From Clostridium zeae (lineage in GTDB: Bacteria > Bacillota > Clostridia > Clostridiales > Clostridiaceae), in contig NZ_BMBA01000001.1 of the NCBI RefSeq assembly GCF_017312485.1, positions 1,006,396 through 1,070,395 on the forward strand: 64,000 nt of DNA, given 5' to 3'. Within the stretch, counting starts at the first letter, position 1. Every line of letters starts with the position of its first letter. Positions 9,393 through 19,568 of the stretch are shown here, piece after piece. Both the position numbers and the translations under genes were made by a program. The notes beneath the pieces were generated by a model. The model saw only the letters and a program-made list of their open reading frames with translations. It made no database searches and was not told the DNA's origin.

Positions 9393-10598
9393 ATGGTCAA
9401 TAAGTCTGTATATAGCTCAGATTTTCAAAACCCTGAGTGGTTAAAAAATCATATTTTTCAAATACTTGAATTTTATTATCCAAAGTGCATGGATTATGAA
9501 AATGGTGGCTATTTTAGTTACTTTCTTGATGACGGAGCCGTTGGTGACTTTGAAACAAAACATATTTTAGGAACTGCAAAATTTATTTATATGTTTAGCA
9601 TTGGTGCATTATTAGATAAGGAAGCTTTATGGTGCATGGAGGCAGCAGAGCATGGATTGAAATTCTTACAAGAATTCCACCTAGATAAAAATAATGGTGG
9701 ATACTACTGGACACTAAAAAGACAACTGGTGTCAGATTCCACTAAATCTACCACAGCTCATGCTTTTGTATTACTTGCTGCGTCTAAAGCATATGAGGCA
9801 GGTATACAGCCTGCTAAAGATATAATTGAGTATGTTTATGAACTTCTTGAAAAACATTTTTGGGAACCTCATCATGAGTTATATGTAAATGAAATAAATA
9901 GAGATTTCACTATTACCTCTCCATACCGCAGTCAACAAGCAAATATGCATATGTGTGAAGCTATGATAGCAGCTTACGAAGCAACTGCTGATAAGAAATT
10001 CCTTAAGAAATGTTATGAATTATCGAAATCCGTTACAGTAAAACTGGCCTCAAAATCCGGTGGCATGATTTGGGATCATTACGATGAAAATTGGCAAATT
10101 GATTGGAGCTACGGCAAAGAATCCGAAGAAGATATTAGCTCTGCAGCTTTTATACCTGGTTTTTCTATTCAGTGGAGTAAATTGCTTTTAATGCTTAAGA
10201 GAAACTTCTCACAAGATTGGATGGCAATAAAGGCTGAATATCTTTATAACACTACAATGTCAAAGGCAGTAGACAACGAGTATGGTGGTATCTTCTACTC
10301 CATATCTCAAAAAGGTTCTCCGATTGACACAGATAAACACTTTTGGATAATGGCAGAGACTCTTGGTGCCTCAGCACTTTTAGCCTCCGATAGTAAGGAA
10401 GCCTATTACTGGAATGTATATACTTATATATCTACTTACTGTGAGACATTCTTTATTGATAATGAACATGGGGGTTGGCACCAAATACTAAACAGAACTA
10501 ACACTAAATATGACAATTTGAAAACTCCTATACCTAAAGTAGATTATCACCCTGTTTCAAATTGTTATGAGGTTATTAAAGCTCTTATGGCTAATTGA
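9393..10598 (+). CDS. AGE-family sugar epimerase/isomerase
   Basis: 401-residue member of the N-acylglucosamine 2-epimerase superfamily, an (alpha/alpha)6 barrel. Typical features are the YFSYFLDDG start, the GTAKFIYMFS helix, and HAFVLLAASKAY, with repeated Trp/His-rich helices and a C-terminal HGGWHQIL. The family includes mannose isomerase, cellobiose 2-epimerase and N-acylglucosamine 2-epimerase. The absence of a nucleotide-binding loop argues against the last, and I would favour a mannose or sulfoquinovose-isomerase-like role without certainty. AAGGTGG precedes the start. It is monocistronic between two terminators. Confidence 0.82.
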   Translation: MVNKSVYSSDFQNPEWLKNHIFQILEFYYPKCMDYENGGYFSYFLDDGAVGDFETKHILGTAKFIYMFSIGALLDKEALWCMEAAEHGLKFLQEFHLDKNNGGYYWTLKRQLVSDSTKSTTAHAFVLLAASKAYEAGIQPAKDIIEYVYELLEKHFWEPHHELYVNEINRDFTITSPYRSQQANMHMCEAMIAAYEATADKKFLKKCYELSKSVTVKLASKSGGMIWDHYDENWQIDWSYGKESEEDISSAAFIPGFSIQWSKLLLMLKRNFSQDWMAIKAEYLYNTTMSKAVDNEYGGIFYSISQKGSPIDTDKHFWIMAETLGASALLASDSKEAYYWNVYTYISTYCETFFIDNEHGGWHQILNRTNTKYDNLKTPIPKVDYHPVSNCYEVIKALMAN

Positions 10599-10736
10599 TA
10601 TAGTTTTCTTTTTACCATTATGAATGTTCTGACTTATAAATTTTCATTTATTATGATTGACTATTCTAAAAGATAGCTTTTTTATTATACTTAATAAAGG
10701 CTTTTCATTAAAACTTTGCGAATATACAGTAAAAAA

Positions 10737-10780
10737 TAACTGCTAGTGATTGTCCGTCCAACTAGCAGTTACTTTTATTA
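10737..10780. terminator. bidirectional terminator between AGE and HAD genes
   Basis: TAACTGCTAGT (10737-10747) and ACTAGCAGTTA (10761-10771) form a perfect 11-bp stem, with A-rich DNA on the left and CTTTTATT on the right. It sits between convergent genes and can serve both. Confidence 0.75.
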
Positions 10781-10812
10781 ACAGATTATTTAACTGTTTT
10801 TATATATTGTAT

Positions 10813-11319
10813 TTAAAGTTTAATATCCGCATACTTTTCTAAGAATTCCTTGAATTTTTTAAGGCCATTTTCTGTTGAATCCCAATGTATAAAATTCATA
10901 TTTAGCTGCTCTGTTTCTTCAGGAAAACCGCAGCTATCATCCATATAAATCACTTCATCAGTGTTTACACCTACCTTTTCACATGCTATTTTATAAATTT
11001 CAGGTTCAGGCTTCTCTACCCCTTCAATTTCTGAATTAACGAACCCCATAAATTCAGAATATCCATAGTATTTATCCCAATAATCATAAGTTGCCTTAGG
11101 TCCATTGTTAACAACACACATTTTAAAGTATTGCTTTAAAGTAGGTAGCAATTCCCACAATGGCTCATATTTTTTATATGATTTAACAATCTCTATAATC
11201 TCATCTTCAGTAGCAGTGTTTTCCATGAGTTTACTGTAAATAAGCTTTGTTCTTTCACTTTTACCTTCATCACTTTCAACTAACACTCCATGCCAATCAA
11301 ACAAAATCCCTTTTATCAC
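10813..11319 (-). CDS. HAD-superfamily hydrolase with atypical motif I
   Basis: 168-residue HAD-like protein. Motif I reads LFDWHGVL, so the nucleophile D8 is present but the general acid at +2 is His10 instead of Asp. Motif II carries Asn where Ser/Thr is usual (VVNNGPK), motif III is the Lys of KPEPEIY, and motif IV is MDDS. A small alpha-helical cap lies between motifs I and II. The missing acid makes classic phosphatase activity doubtful, and a binding or regulatory role is possible. The start codon is GTG with AAGGA upstream. It is probably cotranscribed from upstream with the small membrane protein gene at 11701. Confidence 0.75.
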   Translation of the reverse strand: MIKGILFDWHGVLVESDEGKSERTKLIYSKLMENTATEDEIIEIVKSYKKYEPLWELLPTLKQYFKMCVVNNGPKATYDYWDKYYGYSEFMGFVNSEIEGVEKPEPEIYKIACEKVGVNTDEVIYMDDSCGFPEETEQLNMNFIHWDSTENGLKKFKEFLEKYADIKL

Positions 11320-11356
11320 CTACACCAGTCCTTTACTTATACATCAATTTATCTAT

Positions 11357-11701
11357 TTATTCATTACTTTTACCATAAAACCATCTTCCAAATAAATAAC
11401 CCAGCATACCCAAAGGTAAATAAATCACACAATAAAATAATGCTGATGAATTTAGCCATATTAATGATAAAATTGCGAATACTGCTGTGGAAATACCCAA
11501 TGCCAAAAATACATTTATTTTCTTTTTGCCTAAAATAACTCCTTGTATTGCAAACAAAATAGGGAATATAAATAAAAGAGATAATATTAAAAGTCCCATT
11601 TTATCATACTCTCTAATTCTATCATTTGAAAAATAAAATACAATTATTAGCAACATAATAATAGAGGGAAATAAGATTACTATTGCATTTTTAATTTTCA
11701 T
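11357..11701 (-). CDS. four-helix membrane protein of unknown function
   Basis: 114 residues with four predicted transmembrane helices (about 6-25, 37-56, 64-82, 86-108) and short basic loops (KKK at about 69-71). No family recognised. AGGAGG directly before the ATG gives a strong initiation signal. It lies 37 bases upstream of the HAD gene on the same strand and may form an operon with it. Confidence 0.6.
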   Translation of the reverse strand: MKIKNAIVILFPSIIMLLIIVFYFSNDRIREYDKMGLLILSLLFIFPILFAIQGVILGKKKINVFLALGISTAVFAILSLIWLNSSALFYCVIYLPLGMLGYLFGRWFYGKSNE

Positions 11702-11837
11702 TCTCTCCTCCTCATTTTATCTGTTAATTTATACATTCATGTATCCGTATAACTTTATATCTACTTATACATCTATACAAAATATATATATTTAATTTTC
11801 TATTACTTCTTGCTTTAGGTCCTTATATTATACATCT

Positions 11838-12287
11838 CTAATCTGTAAGTTCTTTAAATCTCTTATCTATATACTCTTTCTCAAAAGAATAACAAATCCT
11901 TCTGTTGTTGCTATCTAGAATTCTATAATGGTTTGAAATTATATTCTGTTGTATAATAAATCCTTTTTCACTTTTTATATTGTTCCACCACACCTTTCCT
12001 CCAAGAGTTGGAGCATGTTTTCTTTCTTCATTTTTAAAGGATAAAGACATGATAATTTCATCAATATCTCCTCCAAAAGTTAACTCAAGAATTTCACTAT
12101 TCTTAAAAATCATACATGTGGCAACAGCTACTGCCCAACCTAAGCTACCTCTTTCTTTTTCAACTTGCACCAATGTTTTTTTAGAAATCCCTAGTATTTC
12201 AGCCATCTTATCTTGCGTATATCCTTTTTCAGTCCTTATAAGCTTTAGCTTTTCATCAACTTTTTTTATAAATTCTTCTCTTGTCAT
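11838..12287 (-). CDS. XRE-family transcriptional regulator
   Basis: About 149 residues. The N-terminal XRE/Cro helix-turn-helix covers residues about 5-60 (LKLIRTEKGYTQDKMAEILG, then SKKTLVQVEKERGSLGW). The C-terminal 80 residues, with a WWNNI segment, are not recognised and may be a short sensing or dimerisation domain. I place the start at the ATG at 12287, eight bases after GGAAGG, rather than the GTG three codons upstream. It precedes the two small genes at 11.7-10.8 kb on the same strand, which it may control. Confidence 0.8.
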   Translation of the reverse strand: MTREEFIKKVDEKLKLIRTEKGYTQDKMAEILGISKKTLVQVEKERGSLGWAVAVATCMIFKNSEILELTFGGDIDEIIMSLSFKNEERKHAPTLGGKVWWNNIKSEKGFIIQQNIISNHYRILDSNNRRICYSFEKEYIDKRFKELTD

Positions 12288-12324
12288 CACGAACACCTTC
12301 CACTTTTAAATACCTTTAATTTAG

Positions 12325-12392
12325 TTTTTTTAACGTATCTGCATTTTCTGAAACTATATGAATAAATTCTAGGTGCCTGATAAATCTAATTT
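12325..12392 (+). repeat. dispersed repeat family A, degenerate copy A3
   Basis: Aligns to the middle of the other copies (TTTAACGTATCTGCATTTTC followed by CTGAAACTATATGA and a GGTGCCTGATAAATCT segment) with many substitutions. It lies in the intergenic region upstream of the XRE gene. Confidence 0.45.
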
Positions 12393-12434
12393 GTTATTGT
12401 ATTACCTAAAAAATCTTCCTATGCATCATATAGC

Positions 12435-12863
12435 CTAACCTTTTCTAAACAAGCAACCATAAAAATATATAATAGAACTTAAAGCAAATAATATAAAGCT
12501 TATTTTTAGGGCATTCTCTAAAATTATTGGAGAATAATTAGTTTCATCTACATTTATTTGTGGCTCTATATCACTAAGAACATTAGAAACAACATTTTTT
12601 TCCGTTGCTGCTATAGTAAATTTGTTATTATTATCTTCATCGTACACATCAGCAAAATAATACCCACCATATACGAAATTCTTGTTTATCGACTTAATCT
12701 CAAACTTTTTTATATGCACAACATCACTAATATACCTTGTTATTTGCCTACTTGCCAAGTATTTACTCACAGGATTTCCGTAGAGTCCATCTACAATATT
12801 CATAAAAAATAAAAGTATAGTTAAAATTAAAAAAACTATACTGGCCCATTTCAAATATCTCAA
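12435..12863 (-). CDS. membrane protein of unknown function (YfjL-like pattern)
   Basis: 142 residues with one transmembrane helix at each end (about 6-25 and 113-133). An extracytoplasmic middle domain contains YLASRQITRYISDV and a tyrosine-rich YGGYYFADVYDED. The layout is reminiscent of YfjL-like proteins of Firmicutes, but I do not assign a family. The ribosome-binding site is GGGAGGAGG-like. It is a single gene after the 6-phospho-beta-glucosidase terminator. Confidence 0.58.
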   Translation of the reverse strand: MRYLKWASIVFLILTILLFFMNIVDGLYGNPVSKYLASRQITRYISDVVHIKKFEIKSINKNFVYGGYYFADVYDEDNNNKFTIAATEKNVVSNVLSDIEPQINVDETNYSPIILENALKISFILFALSSIIYFYGCLFRKG

Positions 12864-12914
12864 TGCTGCCTCCTCCCTTCAAATAATTAGTCGTAACATA
12901 TATAAAATATAGAA

Positions 12915-12964
12915 GCACAAAACTCACCTTTAGTGTAATTTTACACTAAAGGTGAGTTTTGTGC
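12915..12964 (-). terminator. 24-bp perfect hairpin ending the GH1 gene
   Basis: Arms 12915-12938 and 12941-12964 are exact reverse complements with only two bases between them. It lies 20 bases after the GH1 stop codon. The stem ends in a TTTT/AAAA segment rather than a long external T-run, so termination is likely but not textbook. Confidence 0.65.
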
Positions 12965-12983
12965 AATATATTTATTCCATTAA

Positions 12984-14396
<1,413 letters not shown>

Positions 14397-14516
14397 TTAA
14401 TTTTATTCTACCTCTCATTATTATGAATTTGGATTCTTGTCTATACAATTAATTTAAAAGCATACATTTGAAACAACTAAATTTCTGAGTATTACTTTTT
14501 CATCTTAAAATAAAAA

Positions 14517-14552
14517 AGTAGCATTAATACAGTGTTATATTAATGCCACTTC
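14517..14552 (-). terminator. terminator of the sigma/anti-sigma operon
   Basis: AGTAGCATTAATA and its near-complement TATTAATGCCACT form a stem. On the minus strand it is followed by TTTTTTATTTT. It lies about 100 bases beyond the DUF4179 gene. Confidence 0.7.
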
Positions 14553-14652
14553 ATTTATTAAATTCTCTTATGCTTCTTTTTTCTTTATTTCCTAAATGGA
14601 ACTATAGCTGCATATTGATGAGAATGTATACTTAATACAAAATCAATTTATA

Positions 14653-16062
14653 CTACTTACTAAGATTAACCTCAATCTTATCCCCAGTTATCATTTTAGG
14701 AACCGGAACGCACCCTACCGAATATACATAGTTCTTATCCAAATCTATATTTGTAAACTCTATACAATAATTATTAGGTTTACTCAAGTCAGGCTTATAC
14801 ATCTTTATATCTTTCTTTGAAATTAAAGCTATATCATCTCGGTTTTCTTCGTTAATTTCTTTTAATCGTGCAGTATCTTGGTTATTTCCTTTAAGCTCGT
14901 ATAGCTGTATGATATCTTGTTTACCTAAAAACCCCTCTGGTCCTACAAATGTATAATAAAATTTAATCTTCTCACCTTTCTTTTCTATATTATAAACATT
15001 GATTTTACCATCTTCTTTGAAATTAAATTCTCTAATGGTATTAACATCGTATAGTTTTCCCACAAAATCAAAACTTTCAATTTTTTTCTCTTCTTTACTT
15101 GCATATTGCATAATATAAGGAACAATATATAGTTTATTAGCATTCTTCTCAATTCCACTTACAACACCTGATTTTTCATTGCTGTCATCTGCTCTTCCTC
15201 CCATATCTAGGTATATATTACCTTTATCATCATAACAATAAAAACTTACAAAAGTATTTTCATCGTTGCTTTTATCGATAGAATATTTTATCTTCGTGTT
15301 TAATGGGCTTACCTTTATTTCACTTAAATTAATCTTAAACTTATCTTCTATTTCGCTCATGCCTAAACTCTTTTTGACTATGGTTTCTTCTTCTATTTTT
15401 TCTCTTGATACTGGGAGCTGAAAATCAACCTTAATCCCCTCATTAGAAGTCGAAAAAATATTTAAATTCATATTAAATCTTTTAGGTAAAGTCTTTCCTA
15501 CTACCGCTTCATTTTCTAGAAGTACCAGTGAAGTATTTTCGTCAACAACTCTTTTATATAATCCTCCTCCTGCAATCGTACCTCTATCCATTCCTGTAAG
15601 ATCTGCGGTCATTATAAAATCAACCTGGCTATCCTTTTCCTTTAGCTTATTATTTAATCCTGGTTTTGTTATCCTTAATGCAACTAACACCGTATCTTGA
15701 TCAGCCACAAGCTTATCTATAGTAAATTTATATCCTTTATCCTCTTTACTCTCACCTATATATTGTGAAAAATCCTTATACTCACTATAGTATCCAAGTT
15801 TTCCATATAAGCTCTCCATAGCCGGGATATATTGAACTATTGTTTTCGCAAAAGCCGGTGTCATAACGCTAGCTCCTATTATTAATGTTATTGAAGCAAT
15901 TGCTGCAGCCTTTATATATTTTTTATCGTACTTAAATATCCTTTTTTTCAAATTCTTATTGAGCCTTTTAATCTCTATCTCTGACAACGAGTCTTCAACA
16001 TTTTCAAACTCAGCTTTATCAAAATAAATACTATCAAATTCTTCATATATATCTTTTCCCAT
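14653..16062 (-). CDS. DUF4179-domain membrane anti-sigma factor
   Basis: 469 residues. An N-terminal cytoplasmic segment of about 50 residues, acidic then basic, is followed by one transmembrane helix (about 51-70, AAAIASITLIIGASVMTPAF) and a large extracytoplasmic part with the DUF4179 domain at about 72-170. The gene starts one base after the stop of the ECF sigma gene, with GGAGG inside the sigma coding end, so the two are translationally coupled. This is the standard arrangement in which the membrane protein holds the sigma factor until an envelope signal arrives. The signal itself cannot be inferred. Confidence 0.82.
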   Translation of the reverse strand: MGKDIYEEFDSIYFDKAEFENVEDSLSEIEIKRLNKNLKKRIFKYDKKYIKAAAIASITLIIGASVMTPAFAKTIVQYIPAMESLYGKLGYYSEYKDFSQYIGESKEDKGYKFTIDKLVADQDTVLVALRITKPGLNNKLKEKDSQVDFIMTADLTGMDRGTIAGGGLYKRVVDENTSLVLLENEAVVGKTLPKRFNMNLNIFSTSNEGIKVDFQLPVSREKIEEETIVKKSLGMSEIEDKFKINLSEIKVSPLNTKIKYSIDKSNDENTFVSFYCYDDKGNIYLDMGGRADDSNEKSGVVSGIEKNANKLYIVPYIMQYASKEEKKIESFDFVGKLYDVNTIREFNFKEDGKINVYNIEKKGEKIKFYYTFVGPEGFLGKQDIIQLYELKGNNQDTARLKEINEENRDDIALISKKDIKMYKPDLSKPNNYCIEFTNIDLDKNYVYSVGCVPVPKMITGDKIEVNLSK

Positions 16063-16063
16063 A

Positions 16064-16624
16064 CTAAAGCGCCTCCATTTCTATTGGATTTAATTTGTCT
16101 TTTAAAACCTTTCTTCCTCTAAAAAGTCTATTTTTAATTGCTGGTTTAGATAGGTTCAAAGCTTCACTTATATCGTTTATTGACTCTCCCATGAAATATT
16201 TTCTTATAAAAATATCTTTATCTGGACTTCCTAGAGTATCAATCACTTTAAGAAGTTCTTGTCTATTCTCATTACATAGAATTTGTTCTTCTACCTGCTT
16301 CTCATCCGCTAACATAAGCTCTTCTATATTACTTTCTTCTTCAGTCTTGCTTAGTTTTCTTTTATAATCCAATGCATTATATTTACTTACAGCAATAAGC
16401 CAAGATGAAAATTTATTTTTTGTCTCATCATGATAACTTATTTTCTCCCACACCTTAAGAAGCACATCATTTAAACATTCCATTGCTTCTTCTCTTTTTG
16501 CACTTCCAATTACTGAAATAATGACTTTAAAGATAAGATTGCTATAATTTTTCACCACATAATCCAGTGCCTTCGGATTCTTACTTTTAAGTTCTTTAAC
16601 CAAGTTGTCTTCGCTTATCTTCAT
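16064..16624 (-). CDS. ECF-type RNA polymerase sigma factor
   Basis: About 186 residues with sigma region 2 at about 20-85 (AMECLNDVLLKVWEK, WLIAVSKYNALDYKR) and region 4 at about 120-175 (DIFIRKYFMGESINDISEAL, then KNRLFRGRKVLK). No sigma regions 1.1 or 3 are present, as in group 4 sigma factors. I prefer the ATG at 16624 over the GTG two codons upstream. It forms an operon with the DUF4179 anti-sigma gene. It probably activates its own promoter, but I could not identify a characteristic -35/-10 pair with confidence. Confidence 0.88.
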   Translation of the reverse strand: MKISEDNLVKELKSKNPKALDYVVKNYSNLIFKVIISVIGSAKREEAMECLNDVLLKVWEKISYHDETKNKFSSWLIAVSKYNALDYKRKLSKTEEESNIEELMLADEKQVEEQILCNENRQELLKVIDTLGSPDKDIFIRKYFMGESINDISEALNLSKPAIKNRLFRGRKVLKDKLNPIEMEAL

Positions 16625-16714
16625 TTCCACACCGTCCTCTCACTTATAAAGACGTAATAATTTAATATGAGGTCTCAAAAAAACAGTATATTTCCCCAAA
16701 TTTCTTACACAATA

Positions 16715-16757
16715 AAAAGCAGCATTAATACCCGAAAATATCAGTGCTGTTTTTAAC
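16715..16757. terminator. imperfect terminator-like hairpin upstream of the sigma gene
   Basis: AAAAAGCAGCATTAATA pairs with TATCAGTGCTGTTTTT apart from mismatches. It lies between the sigma gene and the end of the bacteriocin-like cassette and could insulate them. The rest of 16631-17018 shows nothing else I can support. Confidence 0.45.
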
Positions 16758-17018
16758 AACTTATCAATCTTTAATTTCTAAAACCAATTGCCCTTCAATC
16801 TTACCTAAACTCCTCGGTTTAGTTTTATAAAAATATACCTCAGGTTAAATTGGCTAGTTTTTACCTATTCCTAATTATATCTAAAATGACTAATTAAAAA
16901 TAATATACATTACCTACAGATCAATATCAATATTAAATGTATTTTATTATAATATCTGTTGCCATTTAATAACTTATATCGAATACCTGAACTGTTGGCA
17001 CTATTTAAACTATATATG

Positions 17019-17044
17019 ATTATGTATTAAAAAAATGTTGGTAA
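17019..17044 (+). repeat. solo copy of the IS1595-like element terminus
   Basis: These 26 bases, ending in TTAAAAAAATGTTGGTAA, are identical to the reverse complement of 22910-22935 at the right end of the IS-like element, and share 23 bases with its left end at 21629. The solo copy has the orientation of a left end. It lies just past the terminator of the bacteriocin-like operon, so it and the right end at 22932 bracket the whole cassette plus the transposase gene. Confidence 0.85.
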
Positions 17045-17084
17045 GGCTATCTTTAAAACTTTAGCCTCTCCTTTACAGTTAAAA

Positions 17085-17121
17085 AAGAGGTAGCTCAGAT
17101 TATATCCTCTAGCACCTCTTA
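17085..17121 (-). terminator. terminator of the bacteriocin-like operon
   Basis: AAGAGGT near 17115 (minus-strand reading) pairs with ACCTCTT, followed by TTTTAAC. It lies about 50 bases beyond the last gene of the cassette. Confidence 0.65.
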
Positions 17122-17167
17122 AAATTACATATTAATAATTTTATGTTTTAACATTTAATTATATGTT

Positions 17168-17557
17168 TTATTTCTCCTGAGTACAGTCAATTATATACTT
17201 ACCATTAGTTTTTTCTGGAGTAACGTTTATCTTCCAATCACCAGTAACAGTCTTAAACTCTTTAACTTCTGATGCATTGTCCTTACTAATATTGCTCTCC
17301 CAAACATTATTTCCTTTTGGATCAGTTACTGTAACCTTGATCGTTCCTTCAGTAATTTCTCCTTTTGCTTGTATTTTAATATTGTCGTAACCGCCTTTTG
17401 CACTGAAATTTTTTGTTAAGCCTTCTGAATCTGCGCTCTCAAAAGTTCCATTCATATTAGAAATATTCCTTCCATGTGCAAGTTTTTGAAAAGCAAGTAC
17501 ACCTACAGCTAAAACCACTATAACAACTAAACCTACTATATATTTCTTTTTCTTCAT
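17168..17557 (-). CDS. membrane-anchored accessory protein of the bacteriocin-like cassette
   Basis: About 129 residues. A basic N-terminus (MKKKKY) and one hydrophobic helix (about 6-24) anchor an extracytoplasmic domain of about 100 residues that looks like a small beta-sandwich (FSAKGGYDNIKIQAKG, TVTDPKGNNVWES, GDWKINVTPE). There is no lipobox. The ATG at 17557, six bases after GAGGGTG, is preferred to the GTG overlapping the ATPase stop. As the last gene of the operon it could be an immunity or chaperone-like partner of the exported peptide, which is an inference from position only. Confidence 0.68.
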   Translation of the reverse strand: MKKKKYIVGLVVIVVLAVGVLAFQKLAHGRNISNMNGTFESADSEGLTKNFSAKGGYDNIKIQAKGEITEGTIKVTVTDPKGNNVWESNISKDNASEVKEFKTVTGDWKINVTPEKTNGKYIIDCTQEK

Positions 17558-17562
17558 AAATA

Positions 17563-18246
17563 TCACCCTCTACTTATAATTTCATTCTTACATATCATTC
17601 CATCTTCGATGGTTATTATCCTATTACAGCTTCTTGCAACCTTTTCATCATGAGTAACTATCACTATAGTCTTTCCTTCTTCATTTAAACTTCTGAATAT
17701 CTCAACAACTTCTTCGCCAGTTTTCTTATCTAATGCTCCAGTAGGCTCATCAGCTAATATAATATCTGGATCATTTACTAATGCCCTTGCTATAGCTACT
17801 CTTTGGCATTGTCCACCAGATAATTCCTTTGGAGTCTTGTTCCTTTTATCTGCAATTTGCAATTTTTCAAGAAGTGCTTCAATCTTCTGTTCTCTCAGTT
17901 TTTTATTTACTTTTCCATACTTAAGTGGAATTTCAATGTTCTCATACACAGTGTAATCATCAATCAAAGCAAAATATTGAACAACAAATCCAAAACCTTT
18001 ATTTCTCAATTTTGCTAAAGCTCTTTGATTTAAATCCTGCACATTTGTTCCATCAAATAGATATTGTCCAGAAGTTGCTTTATCAAGGCACCCAATAATA
18101 TTTAATAATGTAGACTTACCAGAACCAGATGCTCCAACTATGGCCACCATTTCTCCTCGTTCTATTTGCACATCTACCTTTTTTAATGCTGTAACCAATG
18201 AATCTGATTTTCCATATGATTTCTCAACAGCTGTAATATTAATCAT
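17563..18246 (-). CDS. ABC transporter ATPase, bacteriocin-export (MacB-like) type
   Basis: 227-residue nucleotide-binding subunit. Walker A is GASGSGKST (residues about 37-45), the Q-loop region reads GFVVQYFALIDDYTVYENI, the signature is LSGGQCQR, Walker B with D-loop is IILADEPTGALD, and the H-loop is VTHDE. The FALID..TVYENI stretch resembles ATPases of lactococcin 972-type export loci. It follows two FtsX-like permease genes with 6-base spacing and overlaps the leader of the accessory gene. Together they would form a mechanotransmission-type exporter or immunity pump rather than a classic substrate channel. Confidence 0.88.
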   Translation of the reverse strand: MINITAVEKSYGKSDSLVTALKKVDVQIERGEMVAIVGASGSGKSTLLNIIGCLDKATSGQYLFDGTNVQDLNQRALAKLRNKGFGFVVQYFALIDDYTVYENIEIPLKYGKVNKKLREQKIEALLEKLQIADKRNKTPKELSGGQCQRVAIARALVNDPDIILADEPTGALDKKTGEEVVEIFRSLNEEGKTIVIVTHDEKVARSCNRIITIEDGMICKNEIISRG

Positions 18247-18252
18247 AATTAG

Positions 18253-19566
18253 TTACTCCTTTCCTTTCAAAAGCGTATTTAGCTGAACCTTCATAACATC
18301 CATAATTGGAACAATTGAAATTAATACAGCAATAAGCAAATTGAAAACTTGTAACTTTATAAATGCTAAAGTATCAAACTTTATCATTCCAGCTTTCTGC
18401 ACACCAATTATAAACCAGTAGCACACATACCCTGAAATTACTGCTAGTACTAAAATTTCATAAAATACTCTTATAGCAATATCAAATAAACTTGCACCAC
18501 TCATTATATGCACTGCAAACTCCTTATATTTACTCCTAAGTGAATATATAGTATTAGATATAATTCCTATAGAGCATATACCTAACACTATCACAAATAT
18601 TGTGTTTATTATATTATTCTGATCTCTAAACATTTGAGTAAATCTATCCAATTCTTTTTGTACACTATACACCTTAAAGTTAAAGAATTTCATATCCCTA
18701 GACTTCGAAGCAATTTCATTAGCAATTTCATCTTCCTGTCCTTTATATTTATTATCAATTATAATAAAAGAATTTGTGATATTATTGTACACATCTAATT
18801 TGTAGTTAGCAGCTTTCAATTTATCATCAGCTACACTATTATAAGCCTCCACTCCAAGCTTTCTTTGAGGAAATAAAATAAACTTATTCAAGCTAGTCAA
18901 ATTATTAAAAGACATTTGATCTGCTATGAAGTATTGGTCTTTTTCAATAAATCCAATAACTTTAGCTTCCTTAACAACATCATTTTCTAGAAACTTAACA
19001 ATATCATTCAACTTAAATTTTTCTTTATAATCACTGCCCATTATAATGGGTGTAATTTCCTTGCTATTTATACTCCTATAATAATCTGTTTTCTGAAACA
19101 GCTTTCCACTATCTAACTTTAATGCAAAAGCATCTAAATATCTATCATCTAAAGTAAGCGAATATACACCATTAAAATTAATATTTTCTTTATTTAAAGA
19201 AAAACCTCCATATTTAGGACCAAATTGGCTGGAACCATCAAAATCAGAAAACGCCATTAATGATTGTGTATAACTTACATGTTTAAACTTTTGGGAACTT
19301 TTTAAGTACTCATCAAATTGTTCATACTTTTCAGTATCTCCTTCATTTCTATATACGATATCATAATAATCATCTTTATTTTGCATTTTGAAAATAATCT
19401 TATTATCAAATAACTTTAGTATTTTACTATTTCCAAAGCTTACTTGATTACTTAAATATATACTACTATATAAAAATAATAGCGAAACTGATAACTGAAA
19501 AACAGAAAGAAGTACAAATCTCTTTCGCTTAGCCAATCCTAATAGTGCGTAATTAAAATTCAGCAT
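18253..19566 (-). CDS. FtsX/MacB-type ABC permease, subunit 2 of the cassette
   Basis: 437 residues. One N-terminal transmembrane helix (about 18-37), a large extracytoplasmic domain (about 40-318), then three C-terminal helices (about 322-343, 366-388, 404-424). This is the FtsX/MacB fold. The soluble domain is diverged and rich in Lys, Asp and Tyr. Residues near IMSGASLFDIAIRVF form the coupling-helix area typical of FtsX permeases. GGGAG precedes the start, and the gene lies 2 bases after the first permease. Bacteriocin-associated permeases of this length exist, but no specific family name is assigned. Confidence 0.8.
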   Translation of the reverse strand: MLNFNYALLGLAKRKRFVLLSVFQLSVSLLFLYSSIYLSNQVSFGNSKILKLFDNKIIFKMQNKDDYYDIVYRNEGDTEKYEQFDEYLKSSQKFKHVSYTQSLMAFSDFDGSSQFGPKYGGFSLNKENINFNGVYSLTLDDRYLDAFALKLDSGKLFQKTDYYRSINSKEITPIIMGSDYKEKFKLNDIVKFLENDVVKEAKVIGFIEKDQYFIADQMSFNNLTSLNKFILFPQRKLGVEAYNSVADDKLKAANYKLDVYNNITNSFIIIDNKYKGQEDEIANEIASKSRDMKFFNFKVYSVQKELDRFTQMFRDQNNIINTIFVIVLGICSIGIISNTIYSLRSKYKEFAVHIMSGASLFDIAIRVFYEILVLAVISGYVCYWFIIGVQKAGMIKFDTLAFIKLQVFNLLIAVLISIVPIMDVMKVQLNTLLKGKE

Positions 19567-19568
19567 TT

